This document shows, one piece after another, positions 28,211 to 38,878 of a DNA stretch of 64,000 nt. The notes beneath the pieces were generated by a model that worked only from the letters and a program-made list of their open reading frames with translations, searched no databases and was not told the origin of the DNA. Location: assembly GCF_043290135.1 (NCBI RefSeq), contig NW_027464589.1, forward strand, positions 8,790,001-8,854,000, written 5' to 3'. Positions within the stretch are counted from its first letter, which is position 1. Each line of letters begins with the position of its first letter. The translations under genes and the position numbers were made by a program. The stretch comes from Rhipicephalus microplus (Eukaryota; Arthropoda; Arachnida; Ixodida; Ixodidae).

Positions 28211-29540
28211 CAGTTAGTGCCTTCTCCAATTTTAGGTTTTTCACTGGCAAGCCGGGGCAAAATTTTGGTCTCATCACGACCTTGGCCGAGCGCTCTCATC
28301 CATAGTTATCTCGAGGGGCCAACATCATGTTATATTCTGTTTCATTACGTTGTTGTACGTGTAAAAACTTGAGTTCTCATTGTAAGAGTCATGTGTTCCA
28401 CATATGCCTCTTGATGTAGAGGGAACGAAATTCTGATAAATGCGTAGCTAGGTATATGTTGTACTATATTTTTCTGGTGTTCTCTCGGGTAACCGAGGGC
28501 ACTAACTTTTGTCGTGTGTTGTCTGTTGTCGAATAGTTCTTGAAAGTTGCAGAACCATCAACAAGTGCTGGGACCACAAATCGTCAGAAGAGATGAGCGA
28601 ATATTGTCGACAAGTTTTGGCGACAGGCCAGTGGAGCTAGGATCCGTCCTCAAGAATGGGATGTGCTCACGGACCTGACCTTCGAGCTACATCCTTATCC
28701 ATGGCCCTGGAGGTGAACCTAGAGGGACCAGCCGAACGAGCATGCCCGACATCCGAGCCACGTGGAAGCAGCTCGCCTCTCCCGCGCATTATCTGGCAGC
28801 TGAGGTGCACTTGCACCTGAGAGTCCAGACCGAACGTCATTGCCTCTGCAAAGGCAATCTGTGTCAAGGCAAGCGAGCGAGCCTGCCTGATGCTGTCAAC
28901 TCAACGACGTCATCAAGCGGCGCGCCGGTCTGTCATACGCAACGCACGGCGAGCTCCCTCCGCCCACGGCCCGACAGCAGCCCGATGAAGCAATCAGCGT
29001 CATCCAGTCTGGTGAGCCTTACGCAACACGTGGCAACATAACTCGCCCTTGGGTGAAACCCAGCGCAGCGGCTCCGGATTCAACGATCATGACGCCACCC
29101 AGTGGCGGGTCCCGATGTGAGGAAGCTGACGCCGTCAGCGGCGGTTCCGTTTTAACGTTCGTTACGTAAGGGACGACTCCGGGGCCTATAAAAAAAGCCA
29201 AGCAGTGCGTCGACGAGCAGCCGACGTATGCGTCAGAGAGAAGACATCTCGGCCCTTTGAGTCCCTAAGCTGTCTGCCCCAGTGTCGAATATGTAATGCT
29301 TCTATTTCTGTGCTGCATCGTGCCTTAACTGAACGACGTCTTGTCCGCTCTTCTATCAGCTCTGCGCAGAAGCAGTCGCGAACTGATAAACACAAGCTAC
29401 CAAACGGCTGTGACCTTGGCGGCCCATGACCACGGCGCACTACGCAACAGTGTCGGCGGCGGTGCGAGTCGTAGCAACATTCGTGCGTTCTTCACTGTAT
29501 ACGTGGCGGGGCGCCTGTGTGCTTGGCATTAATAACTTGG
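28211..29540 (+). other. Untranslated, probably Gypsy-E 3' LTR region
   Basis: 1.3 kb without protein motifs after the RNase H. It contains a TATA-like promoter string GGGGCCTATAAAAAAAGCC (29182-29200), as expected in an LTR. LTR boundaries could not be set because no second copy is present. Confidence 0.4.
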
Positions 29541-29544
29541 CGCT

Positions 29545-30363
29545 TCAATACACTGGGCGTGGGAGTCGACGAGACGAGTGGCTCAATGTTTGGTCAAGTT
29601 GCGTTACGATCTTTATATACGTGGCGACGGTTTCTAGTCGTTGTTCTGAAATAGTAGTGGCTAGGTTCGCGTCGGCAATGCCCTGAAGGGCGTACTTATT
29701 GCGCTGAGTGTCGGTGAGAGTGACTGAGCTTCCAGAAATGAGCTTCAACTTCGCGAGAGAGTAGTTGACAAGGTTCTCTCCATGCGATTACACGCGACAA
29801 ATAACAGCTTGTTGCCACTGTAGCGTGGTTTGTTTGGCGCCGAATTAGTCTACGAAAGCTTGCCTGAAGGCTTCCCAGGTGGGGCACTGACAGCCAATGA
29901 CTGCTTTCCAGTCCGCGGCTGCTCCACGAAGCTTTCCCAGGGCGACATCGAATAGGGTTGAAGGCTCCCACGAAGCTAGGTTCCTGGTTCGATCCAACTT
30001 TTCAATACAGTAGGGCGTTGAAATGCTGCTGTCTCCGCTGTAAGAAGAAAGAGATTCCGACAGGTCTAAAAGAGCAGTGACTTGGACTGGGGCTGCAGCG
30101 CGTTGTGACACGTGAAGGAGCTGTTGAAGTAACCCTGTCAGCAACTCGGTACTTTGGGCGGCATTGAAACTCGGTGGCGACGTAGTGCTTGGGCACTGGC
30201 TGAGCGCTGAGGAGTCTGGGGGAGGCAACAAAGGCGTCGTTGAGTGATTTTGGGAGATATCGTCGAGGAGGTGATTGATAACTTCTTACTTTGACCAGGT
30301 GGCATCGAGCTTTCGGCGAGTCAACTCTTCCTGGAGAAAGTCCGCTGTAAAGCCAGCGAGGTC
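29545..30363 (-). pseudogene. Gypsy-F gag
   Basis: Minus-strand frames read AGFTADFLQEELTRRKLDAT near the start, then VALGKLRGAAADWKAVIG and CPTWEAFRQAFVD. After a stop they read NKYALQGIADANLATTISEQ. The LxGxAxxW and TWxxFxxxF motifs are typical of LTR-retrotransposon gag capsid domains. There is a stop after the AFVD segment and a frameshift near 29750. It ends before any zinc knuckle. Confidence 0.65.
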
Positions 30364-31191
30364 CTCAGGCGTAGCCTCTCTCCAATTCACGAGCGGCACG
30401 GCGTTCACAACAAAGTAACAGAAAAGTCACGAGAGACAAAAATGCGGGCAGGTTAAACCTTTTGGGTTCTGCAGGCGAGCTACTTAACCGGGCAGGCGGT
30501 TCGGCGTCAGCACGACTGTTTGCGAAAACAAATGGCAAATGCGCGAAATGGCTCGGACGACGCGGGCGAGAGGCGTATCGGGTGGCAGACGCTACACAAA
30601 GACGGGGCGCCGTGTGGCCGGTCGGGCGGTTCACTTCACGAGGCGTACAAGAGGCGACCAACGAAGTGACTCTTAAAAGAGAAAAGAAGAGAAAAGTGAG
30701 CCCCGTTATTGTCTGCTTCAATGAGCGACACTGCCACAGTAGCTCACGAGGGATGGGGGTGAGGAGGGATAAAAAGGATAGGAGTAAAGATGTAGGAAAG
30801 CCGAAGAAGGAGAAGAGAAGAAGAGACGTGTGGTGGTAAGCCACAGCGAGCGAGGACAAACTGAGGGGATAGAAGAGATAGGAAAGATAGGAGCAGGGTC
30901 AATGGAGTCCAAGGACGGGGCGCACCTGCGAGAGCTCCTTTCGGCGTCGGTGGATGGCGTAGAACAAGTCCAGTAAGTCAGAGCTGCACTGTCGTCGTCG
31001 GAGGAAGGTCGTCGGCGGCAGGAGATGACGTAGGGCGAGCCCAGTCGGCCAGAGCCACGTTGACGCCGGAGGTCGCAAGCGCGCGGAGCGCCCGAGCGCA
31101 CGGCCGGTCGGCCCGAAATCCAGCAAGCGAGTCACAAGAGGCGACCTTTCACGCATGGTTCGGGGTTGAATGGTTTCAGCTAACATACATA
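30364..31191 (-). other. Gypsy-F 5' leader or LTR, split by a retroposon
   Basis: Noncoding sequence upstream of the gag on the minus strand. It begins TGTATGTTAGCTGAAACCA at 31191, a possible LTR start, and is interrupted by a retroposon at 30660-31133. With that removed the sequence is continuous across the 13-bp target duplication. Confidence 0.45.
30660..31133 (-). mobile_element. Short retroposon copy 1, with 13-bp target duplication
   Basis: 474 bp flanked by ACAAGAGGCGACC at 30647-30659 and 31134-31146. It is homologous over its length to 38457-38878 in the opposite orientation. Its 3' end (ACAATAACGGGGCTCACTTT, then TTTTAAGAGTCAC) resembles the LINE-W 3' end. It has a pyrimidine-rich middle and no complete ORF. 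It may be a SINE-like family mobilised by LINE-W, or a 5'-truncated copy of a related LINE. Confidence 0.85.
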
Positions 31192-31226
31192 AATGTATGT
31201 TAGCTGAAACCAGTCGACCCCGAACC
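31157..31226. repeat. Long perfect-stem hairpin (head-to-head LTR-like ends)
   Basis: TGGTTTCAGCTAACATACAT (31171-31190), loop AA, then its exact reverse complement (31193-31212). After a 4-bp mismatch, GGTTCGGGGT pairs with ACCCCGAACC. The two arms are the same TGTATGTTAGC... sequence facing outward in opposite directions. Confidence 0.95.
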
Positions 31227-31229
31227 GAA
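31216..31229. repeat. LINE-W target duplication, left
   Basis: GACCCCGAACCGAA, identical to 38062-38075. Confidence 0.9.
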
Positions 31230-31810
31230 GTGCACGTAAACAGTGCGTCTGCCACTGCCATGCACTAGCGTAGGCGCTGCCAAAGATCAGATTCTTCGCG
31301 GGCGCAGCTCAAAGCGCAAGTTTTCAGGTTCGCACCTCAGCTGCCACTCTACTCTTACCACTAGCTCACACTGAGGCATCAGCTTTCGACAGCGAGCGAA
31401 ATTATGCTGACGCCGAAACGCAGCGTCGTTCGCACTGCGCGCGCCCTGCACTGCAACAAGCAGTCTCGTCGCGACCGCCGAAGAGAGCAGACGTGTTTTT
31501 CGGTCGGTCCCCGACCGGTTTTCCTAGAGGAGCACGCGAGCGTCTAGTGAGGCGCCGTACCTTACGGGCGCTTCCATGCTTCCATTTTTTTTTTCTCCCC
31601 CAGTTTTTTATTTTGATAGCTTCTGCGCACACCCGTGCGCCGTTTTAATTTTTTCTTCCCTCCCTTGTCCTATTGAGCCATTTTTTGTCTCAAGCCCTGT
31701 TCAGGGCTATCAAGATATTGAGGAAATGTAGAGCCCTCTCATCTCCCCTTAGTTCTTTTTTTTTAATCTGTAATGACCTCGCCTAGTACGGCCCATCGCC
31801 TCTACCAGTA
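31230..31810 (+). promoter_or_regulatory. LINE-W 5' UTR (presumed internal promoter)
   Basis: A 581-bp leader between the target duplication and the ORF1 ATG, with T-rich and CT-rich parts at 31585-31780. LINEs of this type carry internal promoters in this region; no specific element could be confirmed. Confidence 0.5.
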
Positions 31811-34102
31811 ATGACGGACACCCCTTCTAAGGACGCTCCTGACGAGATCACCCTCTGCGCGAGCCTGCATGCTACCGCAACGAGCCGCCCCAGCTCACCC
31901 AAACAATCGCCTGCGGCCCCGATGATTACCCGGGCTCGTAAACTGAAGGCTGCTGCCAATCGTCTTCAAAAGCACTCATCTACCAGCACCCCAACTTCTC
32001 GGCCCCATGTACGAAGGATCGGGAAACTGTTGCCACCACGCCGGCGTCAGGCACCAACAATCAAGGCCGCCACCACGAAAAGCGCGAAGCTAACGGCCGC
32101 AGCCGAGGAGGCCGCCGCCGCCATTTCCTTAGTACCACAGCCTTCCCAACTCCATCTTGTACCCACACTACAAGAGGGAAGCAAGGCTGAGCTGCAGGAC
32201 TACCAAGAATCGGTCGCATCAACACCGGCAGACAGCGAGGAACAGGCCAGTACCGATTCCTCCTCGCCCACATCATCCTCCTCTTGGGAGCACAACACGC
32301 CTCCGTCCTCCTCTCCGTCCCTGTCGCCCTCCCCAAAGGGTCTGGCCCTTTTCAGAACCGGAATCTGCGCTGACGGACCAGGCCGCCAACGAGCAACACA
32401 ACAGGCGTCGTTTGCAGCTCCCCCCAAGCGAGCGCGCGCTCACTCTGCGCCGCCGGCAACCACTTTCTGCCCTTGCCTGCCGGCCGGGCAAGCCTGCCGC
32501 GCCGGGCGTCAAGAAGACCTGTTCGGAGAGGGGTGTGCACGCAGTGCTGTCTCTCCCCTTTTTCCAGGCGAAGGAACGCGCATGACCTCTACTGGAAGGG
32601 CAACCGAGGCAACATTGGAGTCTCTTGCGCAAGCGGGAGCCTCCCAGACCGCCACAGGAAATCCCACCCTCCTCGAGCCTTCCCCACCTTCTTCCGGTCA
32701 CGCAACCCGTCCGACCCGTCCTCCAGAGAGAGCGGCCTCTCCGGTGTCTGATGGGGTGGTTTGTTTACCTCCCACCTCCTCGCCACAACAACAGCACTCT
32801 CCTCCACTCTCCCGCTCAAAGGAGAGCACGGGCGCGTCGTCTGCTACGGCCGCAGCTCCTCTGAACTCTGCCGCTAGCACCGCGCCACACCCTCCTTCTG
32901 CTCTCGGCCCCATGCGCCCACTGACGTTGGACGCCTCTACCGAAGCAGATTATGAAGAGGCCCGACGCAAGAATCAGCAGAAAAACGGATTTCCGTGCCA
33001 GGCATCAACAGCTACAAATGCCCCTTCCAGTAGGCAGCCAGCCAGTGCAGCTCCCCCAAGCAAGGGAAAGGGGCCCCGCCAGAAACCAGGTCGCCGCCAG
33101 CACCAACTCGATATTATCGAACACCTGGTCGCGAATGAGCCCCGCCGCACCTCTGCCACCATCCTCTACCGCCCCAAGGGCAGGAAGAACAACTTCCTCT
33201 CCCTCAGCCGCGACGCAATTGCAGCACAGCTCTCGAAGGTGCCCGGCACGAAGCGTGTGCGCATTAACTTCAGCGGCAACGTTGTTGCGGTTGACACCAC
33301 ACCCGGAGCTGACACCTCCGCTCTCCTGGCAGTGGAAAGCATCGGGAATGTGGCTGTCAACGCCAAGACCGCCAACAAAGGAACCTGTACCGGCGTACTT
33401 CACGGCGTTGACGCGGCTTTTGACGAGGAGGTCCTCAAAAACAACATAGAGAGCTCTGCTCCCATCCTCTCTTGTGCCCGTACCGGACGCAATGTCCTTC
33501 TCCGATTTGTGGGTAACGCACCGCCACCTGAGGTGGCGTTATTTAAGCAGACCCGCCCTGTACGTTGTCGTCGTCGCCGCCCTCTCCAGTGCGCTGGCTG
33601 TGGCGCTTTCGGACACACTCATGCGACGTGCACCAGCTCCCCACGCTGTTCGCGCTGTGGCGGCGACCACGCCCGCGCCGACTGCGTTGCACCCGGCCCC
33701 AAGTGCCTACACTGCGGCGGCCCACATCCCGCCACCGAGCCCCGATGCCCTCGCTGGCAACACGAGAGGAAGGTGCTAGAAATCATGGCCTCTGCGGACC
33801 CGCCCCTCTCTCGTCGTGAGGCCGAGAGGAACCTTAAGAGCGAGGGAAAAGCCGTCCCTGCTCGAGCACCGTGCACTGGTATTTCCTCGGTAGTGCAACC
33901 GGGCCGGACGTACAGCGCGGTTGTTTCGCCCCCGGCCGCCGAACCCTCGGGCCCCGACTGCGAGGTGCAAAAGGACATGGTGATTAGTGCCCTGGCCGCT
34001 GCCGTGCAGGCCCTCATCGGGACAATACCGCAATCCGGCCCTGTGTTCGAGCTGTGCAACGCGGCCCTGGCCGCCCACGCTGCCCTCAATCAACATGGCT
34101 AG
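31811..34102 (+). CDS. LINE-W ORF1: gag-like RNA-binding protein
   Basis: A 763-codon open frame with no interruption. The N-terminal 400 residues are rich in Ser, Pro, Thr and Ala and probably disordered. A basic KGKGPRQKPGRRQHQLDIIE segment precedes a folded region with KRVRINFSGNVVAVDT. Three zinc knuckles follow: CAGCGAFGHTHATC (about residues 595-610), CSRCGGDHARADC and CLHCGGPHPATEPRC. In LINEs of the I and Jockey groups such ORF1 proteins bind the element's RNA and form the ribonucleoprotein. The stop at 34100-34102 overlaps the ORF2 ATG (34095) by 8 nt, so ORF2 is probably translated by reinitiation or coupling. Confidence 0.92.
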   Translation: MTDTPSKDAPDEITLCASLHATATSRPSSPKQSPAAPMITRARKLKAAANRLQKHSSTSTPTSRPHVRRIGKLLPPRRRQAPTIKAATTKSAKLTAAAEEAAAAISLVPQPSQLHLVPTLQEGSKAELQDYQESVASTPADSEEQASTDSSSPTSSSSWEHNTPPSSSPSLSPSPKGLALFRTGICADGPGRQRATQQASFAAPPKRARAHSAPPATTFCPCLPAGQACRAGRQEDLFGEGCARSAVSPLFPGEGTRMTSTGRATEATLESLAQAGASQTATGNPTLLEPSPPSSGHATRPTRPPERAASPVSDGVVCLPPTSSPQQQHSPPLSRSKESTGASSATAAAPLNSAASTAPHPPSALGPMRPLTLDASTEADYEEARRKNQQKNGFPCQASTATNAPSSRQPASAAPPSKGKGPRQKPGRRQHQLDIIEHLVANEPRRTSATILYRPKGRKNNFLSLSRDAIAAQLSKVPGTKRVRINFSGNVVAVDTTPGADTSALLAVESIGNVAVNAKTANKGTCTGVLHGVDAAFDEEVLKNNIESSAPILSCARTGRNVLLRFVGNAPPPEVALFKQTRPVRCRRRRPLQCAGCGAFGHTHATCTSSPRCSRCGGDHARADCVAPGPKCLHCGGPHPATEPRCPRWQHERKVLEIMASADPPLSRREAERNLKSEGKAVPARAPCTGISSVVQPGRTYSAVVSPPAAEPSGPDCEVQKDMVISALAAAVQALIGTIPQSGPVFELCNAALAAHAALNQHG

Positions 34103-37100
34103 CGGCAAGGTGTTTCGGCCGCGGATTCTTCAATGGAACGTTCGTTCCCTCCGCTGCCGTCACGCCGAGCTGTCTACCCAACTCCTCCGACGCGAGTACG
34201 ACGTCTTGCTGCTGCAGGAAACCTACGCTCGCGTCGGAACACTCAACCTACCTGGTTTTGTCGGCTATCACAGCACCACGCAGTGCGAACTTGAAGAGTG
34301 TAGCGCAGTCCGGTGCAGCACTCCCTCGCATCCTCCCGGCACGTCGCGGGCTTCGGTTTATGTGCGCGCCGACCTCCCTCACGCTGCAGTGGACATCGAG
34401 GACATTCTCTGTGACACCCTCGAGGCCGTCGCCCTGACTGTGCGCATCGGGACCACGGACACCAGTGTCGCTAGCGTGTACGTGCGCACATCGAACTACT
34501 CGGCACGCTGGGACACCCAATTCGTGTGCCGCCTCGCAGACCGCCTAAATCGCGACGCGGTCATCGGTGGCGACTTTAACTCTCACCACACCTCCTGGGG
34601 CAGTGGCGTGACGAACCACCGTGGGCGCGACCTTCTCGATGCCGTGCAAAAGGCCGGACTGCTCGTTATAAACACGGGTAGCTGTACTCTCGCGCGCCGT
34701 GGTGTGTCCGACAGTGCCATCGACCTGACTCTCGTGGGTGGTACGTGTAAATATGAGTGGCAACGTGCACCGGACTCTCAGGGCTCCGACCACTACCCCA
34801 TCGTGGTCACACCCCCCTCAGCTTACATCAGGTACACTCGGACCTACAGTGTTGTGAAGTGGACTCGCTTCAGAGAACTGTGTGCTAGAGTGCCAGTCTC
34901 TGCAGACTTCTTCACCGCGCTGGCCGAGTGTCACGACGCAGCTACCACCCACTGCACCGTGCCTGCGGGCACCCCCGCACCAGACATCAGCCTCCTCAAC
35001 CTTCGCGCCGCGCGTCGCAGGGCGCAGATTGTGGCGGTGCGCTCGCAGAAGGCGGAACATTGGCGTGCCTATAACTGTATTGACGCGGTGTGCCGCAGGC
35101 ACGCCAGACGCCGTCGCAACCAGAGCTGGGGGAGCCTCTGCTCGTCACTAGATGACCCTCAGAACCACGCCCAAGCCTGGCGCATTTTCGCTGCCGTTCT
35201 TCGCACCAGAGAGCCTCGCTGCCCGGTTCTCTGTGTTGCTGTTGCAATGAAGATCGCCACGCAGGAATTGGCTGAGCTGCTGGCAGACAAGTTTGCCCCT
35301 CCTGCTTGCCCACAGCCTCCACAGGGACTACCACCTGTGCCTGCACTCAACAGGCCTGAGCTCTTCGCTCCCGAGCGGTACTTTCCCACCGAGGGCATTC
35401 TGCTAGAGATCCGCGCATTGTGCACGGAGGAGTTTACTCTCAGCGAGCTGACCGCAGTGCTCAACAACCGCACGAAGCGGTCTGCCCCGGGAGTGGACGG
35501 CCTCACCTACCAGGTGCTGCGCAACATTGACCCCTCCACGCGGCCCCGGTTGCTGGAGGCCTACAACGAAGTGTGGCGCACAAGTCAGGTGCCTCCTGGC
35601 TGGAAAGAGGCGCTCGTGGTGCCCATCCTGAAGCCACGGAAGCCGGCCACGGAGCTTTCATCCTACCGGCCAGTGTCACTTACCTCGGCCGCAGGGAAAG
35701 TCATGGAAGCCATAGCATTGCGACGCCTTCGCTGGATTGCCACCGCAACCAACGCATTCCCTCCCGAACAGAGAGGATTTCGCCCAAGGCGCTGTACGTT
35801 CGACTCACTGGCCGACGTGATCGCCACCCTCGAGGAGGCCAAGTACCGCGGCGATTACGGCATCCTCGTGCTGCTCGACGTGAGAAGTGCGTTTGACTGT
35901 TTGCCCCACGCATCGATTTTGGACGCACTTCGTGACCTCGGTGTGTGCGGGCGGATGTTTGACTACCTGGAGAGCTTCTTGGGCGACCGCACTCTTCGCG
36001 TTCGTGTTGGCTCCACAATCAGCGGTCCCCACTCCGTCACCGCAGGCGTACCCCAGGGCAGCATACTGAGCCCTTTTCTGTTCAATCTGGCTCTTGCCAA
36101 GCTGCCCGACTACATCCCGTGCAACACGGCGTGTGAAGTGCATGTGGCGATTTACGCCGATGACATTGCGCTGTTTGCCTGCGGCCCCGGTCGCCACCGG
36201 GCAGCCCTTCTCGAGTCCCTCCAGGTGGCCATCGACGCGGTTGACGCATTCCTGAACGGGGTTGGACTGGCGCTCGCCGCCTCCAAGACGGAGGCACTGC
36301 TCGTCCACCCGCGAGCGTCGACACGCCGCTCCACGCCTCGGCTCTCACTCCGGGGCCTCCCCATCGAGTGGAGCACGAAGGTGCGCTACTTGGGGGTGAC
36401 CATAGACCACCGGCTCAGCTGGCGACCGGCCGTCAACGATCTGCGGACGAGCAACCGCAAGGTACTCGGCGCCGCACGCAGTCTCCTCGCGCGAGGGCAC
36501 GGCTGCACCCCTGCCCTTGCCCTGCGAGTCTACAATGCAGTCGCATCGGCACGCGTGATCTACACTGCAGCAGTGGCTTCGTTGAGTGCTTGCCAGCTAG
36601 CTGCCTTGGACGCGGACCATCGCAACGCCGTGCGGGAGTACTACGGACTTCCCCAAACCTCCCAGGTGGGCCCCACGCTCGCCGAAGCGGGGGAAACTCC
36701 CATCTCCCTGCGGGTGACCCAGCGGACACTAAATCATGTACTGCGGCTGAAAACCACAAGGCAGGGGCAGCTCCTTGTGAACAGGCTATATGCTCTACCT
36801 CACTCATCCATGGGGCAGCGGGCGAGTGAGCTCTTGACGGTTGTGCCAGACATGCAGTACCCCAGCTGGCTGGCTATCCCACCCTACCGCCACACCCCTC
36901 TGGTGATCACCAAGACCATTGGCGGCATCAAAGCGAAGGCGCGCACCCCGCTGGCAGCGATGCAGCAGGAGTGCTCCGCCCTCCTTCACTAACAGCCGAA
37001 CGGCCGGCTGCTTGTTTACGTCGACGGGTCAGTGCTTCGCGACGGCTCCGCGGCCGCCGCCTGCGTTGTGCCATCAGTCGGCGCGGTTCTCAAGTGCCGC

Positions 37101-37850
37101 CTCCCCTCCCTCGCCTCCTCCACTGTGGCGGAACTCGCCGCTATAAATTTGGCAGCCGATTTCCTCAGTGAGCGGGCACCCATGAGCGCTGCAGCCATCA
37201 TCTGCGACTCCCGGGCGGCCTTGGCCGCGATCTCGCGCGAGGAAGACGGCAGCCTCCTTGCGCAGAGAGTTGCCCGGAAGCTGCACGCCGTGCAGCAAAC
37301 GGGGTGCGACCTTTCGCTGCACTGGGTGCCCTCGCACATCGGAATACCCGGCAACGAGGCGGCCGACTGTGCCGCGAGGGATGCGCACGACCCCGACACC
37401 GGCGTCACCAACTTCGTGTGCTCCGCGGATGCCGGCCGCCTCCTCACCGCCCGCTACGTGCGCGAGCGTCATCCCGACCCTCGCGTAGCAGCTGGAAAGC
37501 CGCCGCGGCGGCTCCCTCTCAAGGGACTCCCAAGACGAGACCGCGGTTTCCTTCTCCGTCTCCGCACCGGAGACAACTACACCGCCGAGCGAAAACATCG
37601 GCACTCCGGGCGTGGCAGTCCATACTGCATGGACTGCGGCGACCTGGAGACTCTGGACCACCTTTTGCTTCATTGCCCGGCTGGTGACGCGAGCAGACAG
37701 GTGATGCTCGCAACGTACGGAGCTCTCGGCCTGCCTCGGACAACAACTGAGCACCTCTTGTTCCCGAACAGTGGCCGCGCGCATATCAAGCGTGCCCTTT
37801 CAGCGCTGCTCGACTTTGTAGACGGAAGCGGACTGCGTGAGCGAATTTAG
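34095..37850 (+). pseudogene. LINE-W ORF2: endonuclease, RT, RNase H; one stop codon
   Basis: 1,252 codons in one frame, interrupted only by TAA at 36990-36992. The start MASGKVFRPRILQWNVRSL gives the endonuclease entry. LLLQETYARVG, VIGGDFNSHHTSWGSG and GSDHYPIVVTP supply its catalytic residues. RT has SAPGVDGLTYQVLRN, SYRPVSLTSAAGK, VLLDVRSAFDCLPH, TAGVPQGSILSPFLFNLALA and the active site HVAIYADDIALFACG. The RNase H follows the stop: LLVYVDGSVLRDGSA, TVAELAAINLAA, AIICDSRAALAAIS and HIGIPGNEAADCAAR. It ends with the CCHC finger CMDCGDLETLDHLLLHC. The stop leaves endonuclease and RT intact but removes RNase H and the zinc finger; some related clades lack RNase H naturally. A sequencing error at the TAA is an alternative. 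Confidence 0.92.
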
Positions 37851-38061
37851 AGAATTCGCGCCCCGTGATTTTGGTAGACGATCTGTGCGCCCCCCCCTTC
37901 CTTTGCTCGCTCTCTCCTTTCTCTTTCCTCTCTTCGCTCAAGTCTATTATCCCCCATTCCCCTTCCCATGTGAACCACTGCTGAGGTGTCGCACTTAGCT
38001 GCAGACAGTTGCGGGGTTCACTTTTCTTTTCTTTTCCAATTTTAAGAACCACTTCACCCCC
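37851..38061 (+). other. LINE-W 3' UTR
   Basis: Pyrimidine-rich, ending CAGTTGCGGGGTTCACTTTT and then TTTTAAGAACCACTT. The terminal about 90 bp resembles the ends of the retroposon copies at 30660-31133 and 38457-38878, probably the sequence recognised by the RT. Confidence 0.75.
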
Positions 38062-38440
38062 GACCCCGAACCGAAAGCGCGCCGAAAGAACACGCCGGCG
38101 GCGGCGGCGCACCGATTGGTTGGCTGTGGCGGCGGCGGTGTTAGGGTGTACCAGAAGTGTTGAGCGGCGTTACTACAGTGGCTGGAATAGGGAAGTGCAC
38201 GTAGGAAGGAACAGTAAGGAGAGGCCCTGACGTCACTCGTTGTGAAGCCGCGATGAAGCCGGAAGTCGGCCATATTGACTGGGCGAATTCTCCTCTCTTG
38301 TTTACATATGAATGCGAAGCAGAAGGCGTGACCCCCTCTCTGTCTCAAAACGCACGTGGCCTGCGCGCCGCGTGCGCCGGTGCTATCCGAAACCAACAGA
38401 ACGAATTTCAACACGCTGTCTTGTTGCGATACGGTTGACG
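38062..38440 (+). promoter_or_regulatory. Promoter-like CpG-rich segment
   Basis: Follows the right LINE-W target duplication. Contains GGCGGCGGCGG repeats, an inverted CCAAT (GATTGGTTGG, about 38113-38122), a perfect CRE (TGACGTCA, about 38228-38235) and an ETS-like CCGGAAGT (about 38258). It could be a host promoter or part of an LTR-like element whose start is the TGTATGTTAGC arm at 31193. No gene is recognisable downstream. Confidence 0.3.
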
Positions 38441-38456
38441 AAATCTCTGCTTATTG

Positions 38457-38878
38457 GCTCCCTAGATTTCGTGCCGACCGGTTGTGCGCCCGCGCGCTCC
38501 GCGCGCTCGTGACCTTCGGCGTCATCGTAGCTCTGGCCGACTGGGCTGGCCCTACGTCACCTCCTGTCGCCGACGGTCTTCGGTGACAGCGCAGCTCTGA
38601 CCTACTGGACCTGCTCTACGCCATCTACAGACGCCGACAACATCTCTCGCAAGTGTACCCCGTCCTCAGACTCCAGTGACCGTTTTCCATCTTTCCTGTC
38701 TCTCCTATCCCCTCAGTTTGTTGTTGCTTCTTTTTCCTCTTTTCTATACCTTTACTTCTACTCCTTTTTATCCCTCCTCACCCCCATACCTTGTGAGCCC
38801 TGTGGCGGTGTCGCTCCTGAAGCAGACAATAGCGGGGCTCACTTTTCTCTTTCTTTCTCTATCTTAAGAACCACTCTC
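38457..38878 (+). mobile_element. Short retroposon copy 2, with 16-bp target duplication
   Basis: 422 bp flanked by AAATCTCTGCTTATTG at 38441-38456 and 38879-38894, perfectly repeated. It is homologous to 30660-31133 in inverted orientation, with both copies beginning at nearly the same point (before GATTTCG.GCCGACCGG). The 3' end is GCGGGGCTCACTTTTCTCTT and then ATCTTAAGAACCACTCTC, very close to the LINE-W end. Confidence 0.9.

Larger units (their letters stand above)
31230..38061 (+). mobile_element. LINE-W: full-length two-ORF LINE
   Basis: 6.8 kb bounded by a perfect 14-bp target duplication (31216-31229 and 38062-38075). It has a 5' UTR (31230-31810), ORF1 (763 codons), an overlapping ORF2 (endonuclease, RT, RNase H, CCHC) and a 3' UTR (37851-38061) ending TTTTAAGAACCACTTCACCCC. 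It is GC-rich, unlike the neighbouring LINEs. The only coding lesion found is one in-frame TAA in ORF2. The domain set (gag-like ORF1 with three zinc knuckles, APE endonuclease, RNase H) is I-superfamily-like. It is the youngest-looking element in the window. Confidence 0.92.

Noticed and set aside
29426..31101. Several long overlapping frames on both strands between 29.4 and 31.1 kb that could be taken for host proteins
   Set aside because: They cross LTR, retroposon and hairpin sequence, lack domains, and change frame at insertion boundaries.
32061..33819. Many antisense and alternate-frame ORFs in the LINE-W ORF1 region
   Set aside because: They are shadows of a GC-rich coding frame; only the 31811-34102 frame has zinc knuckles.
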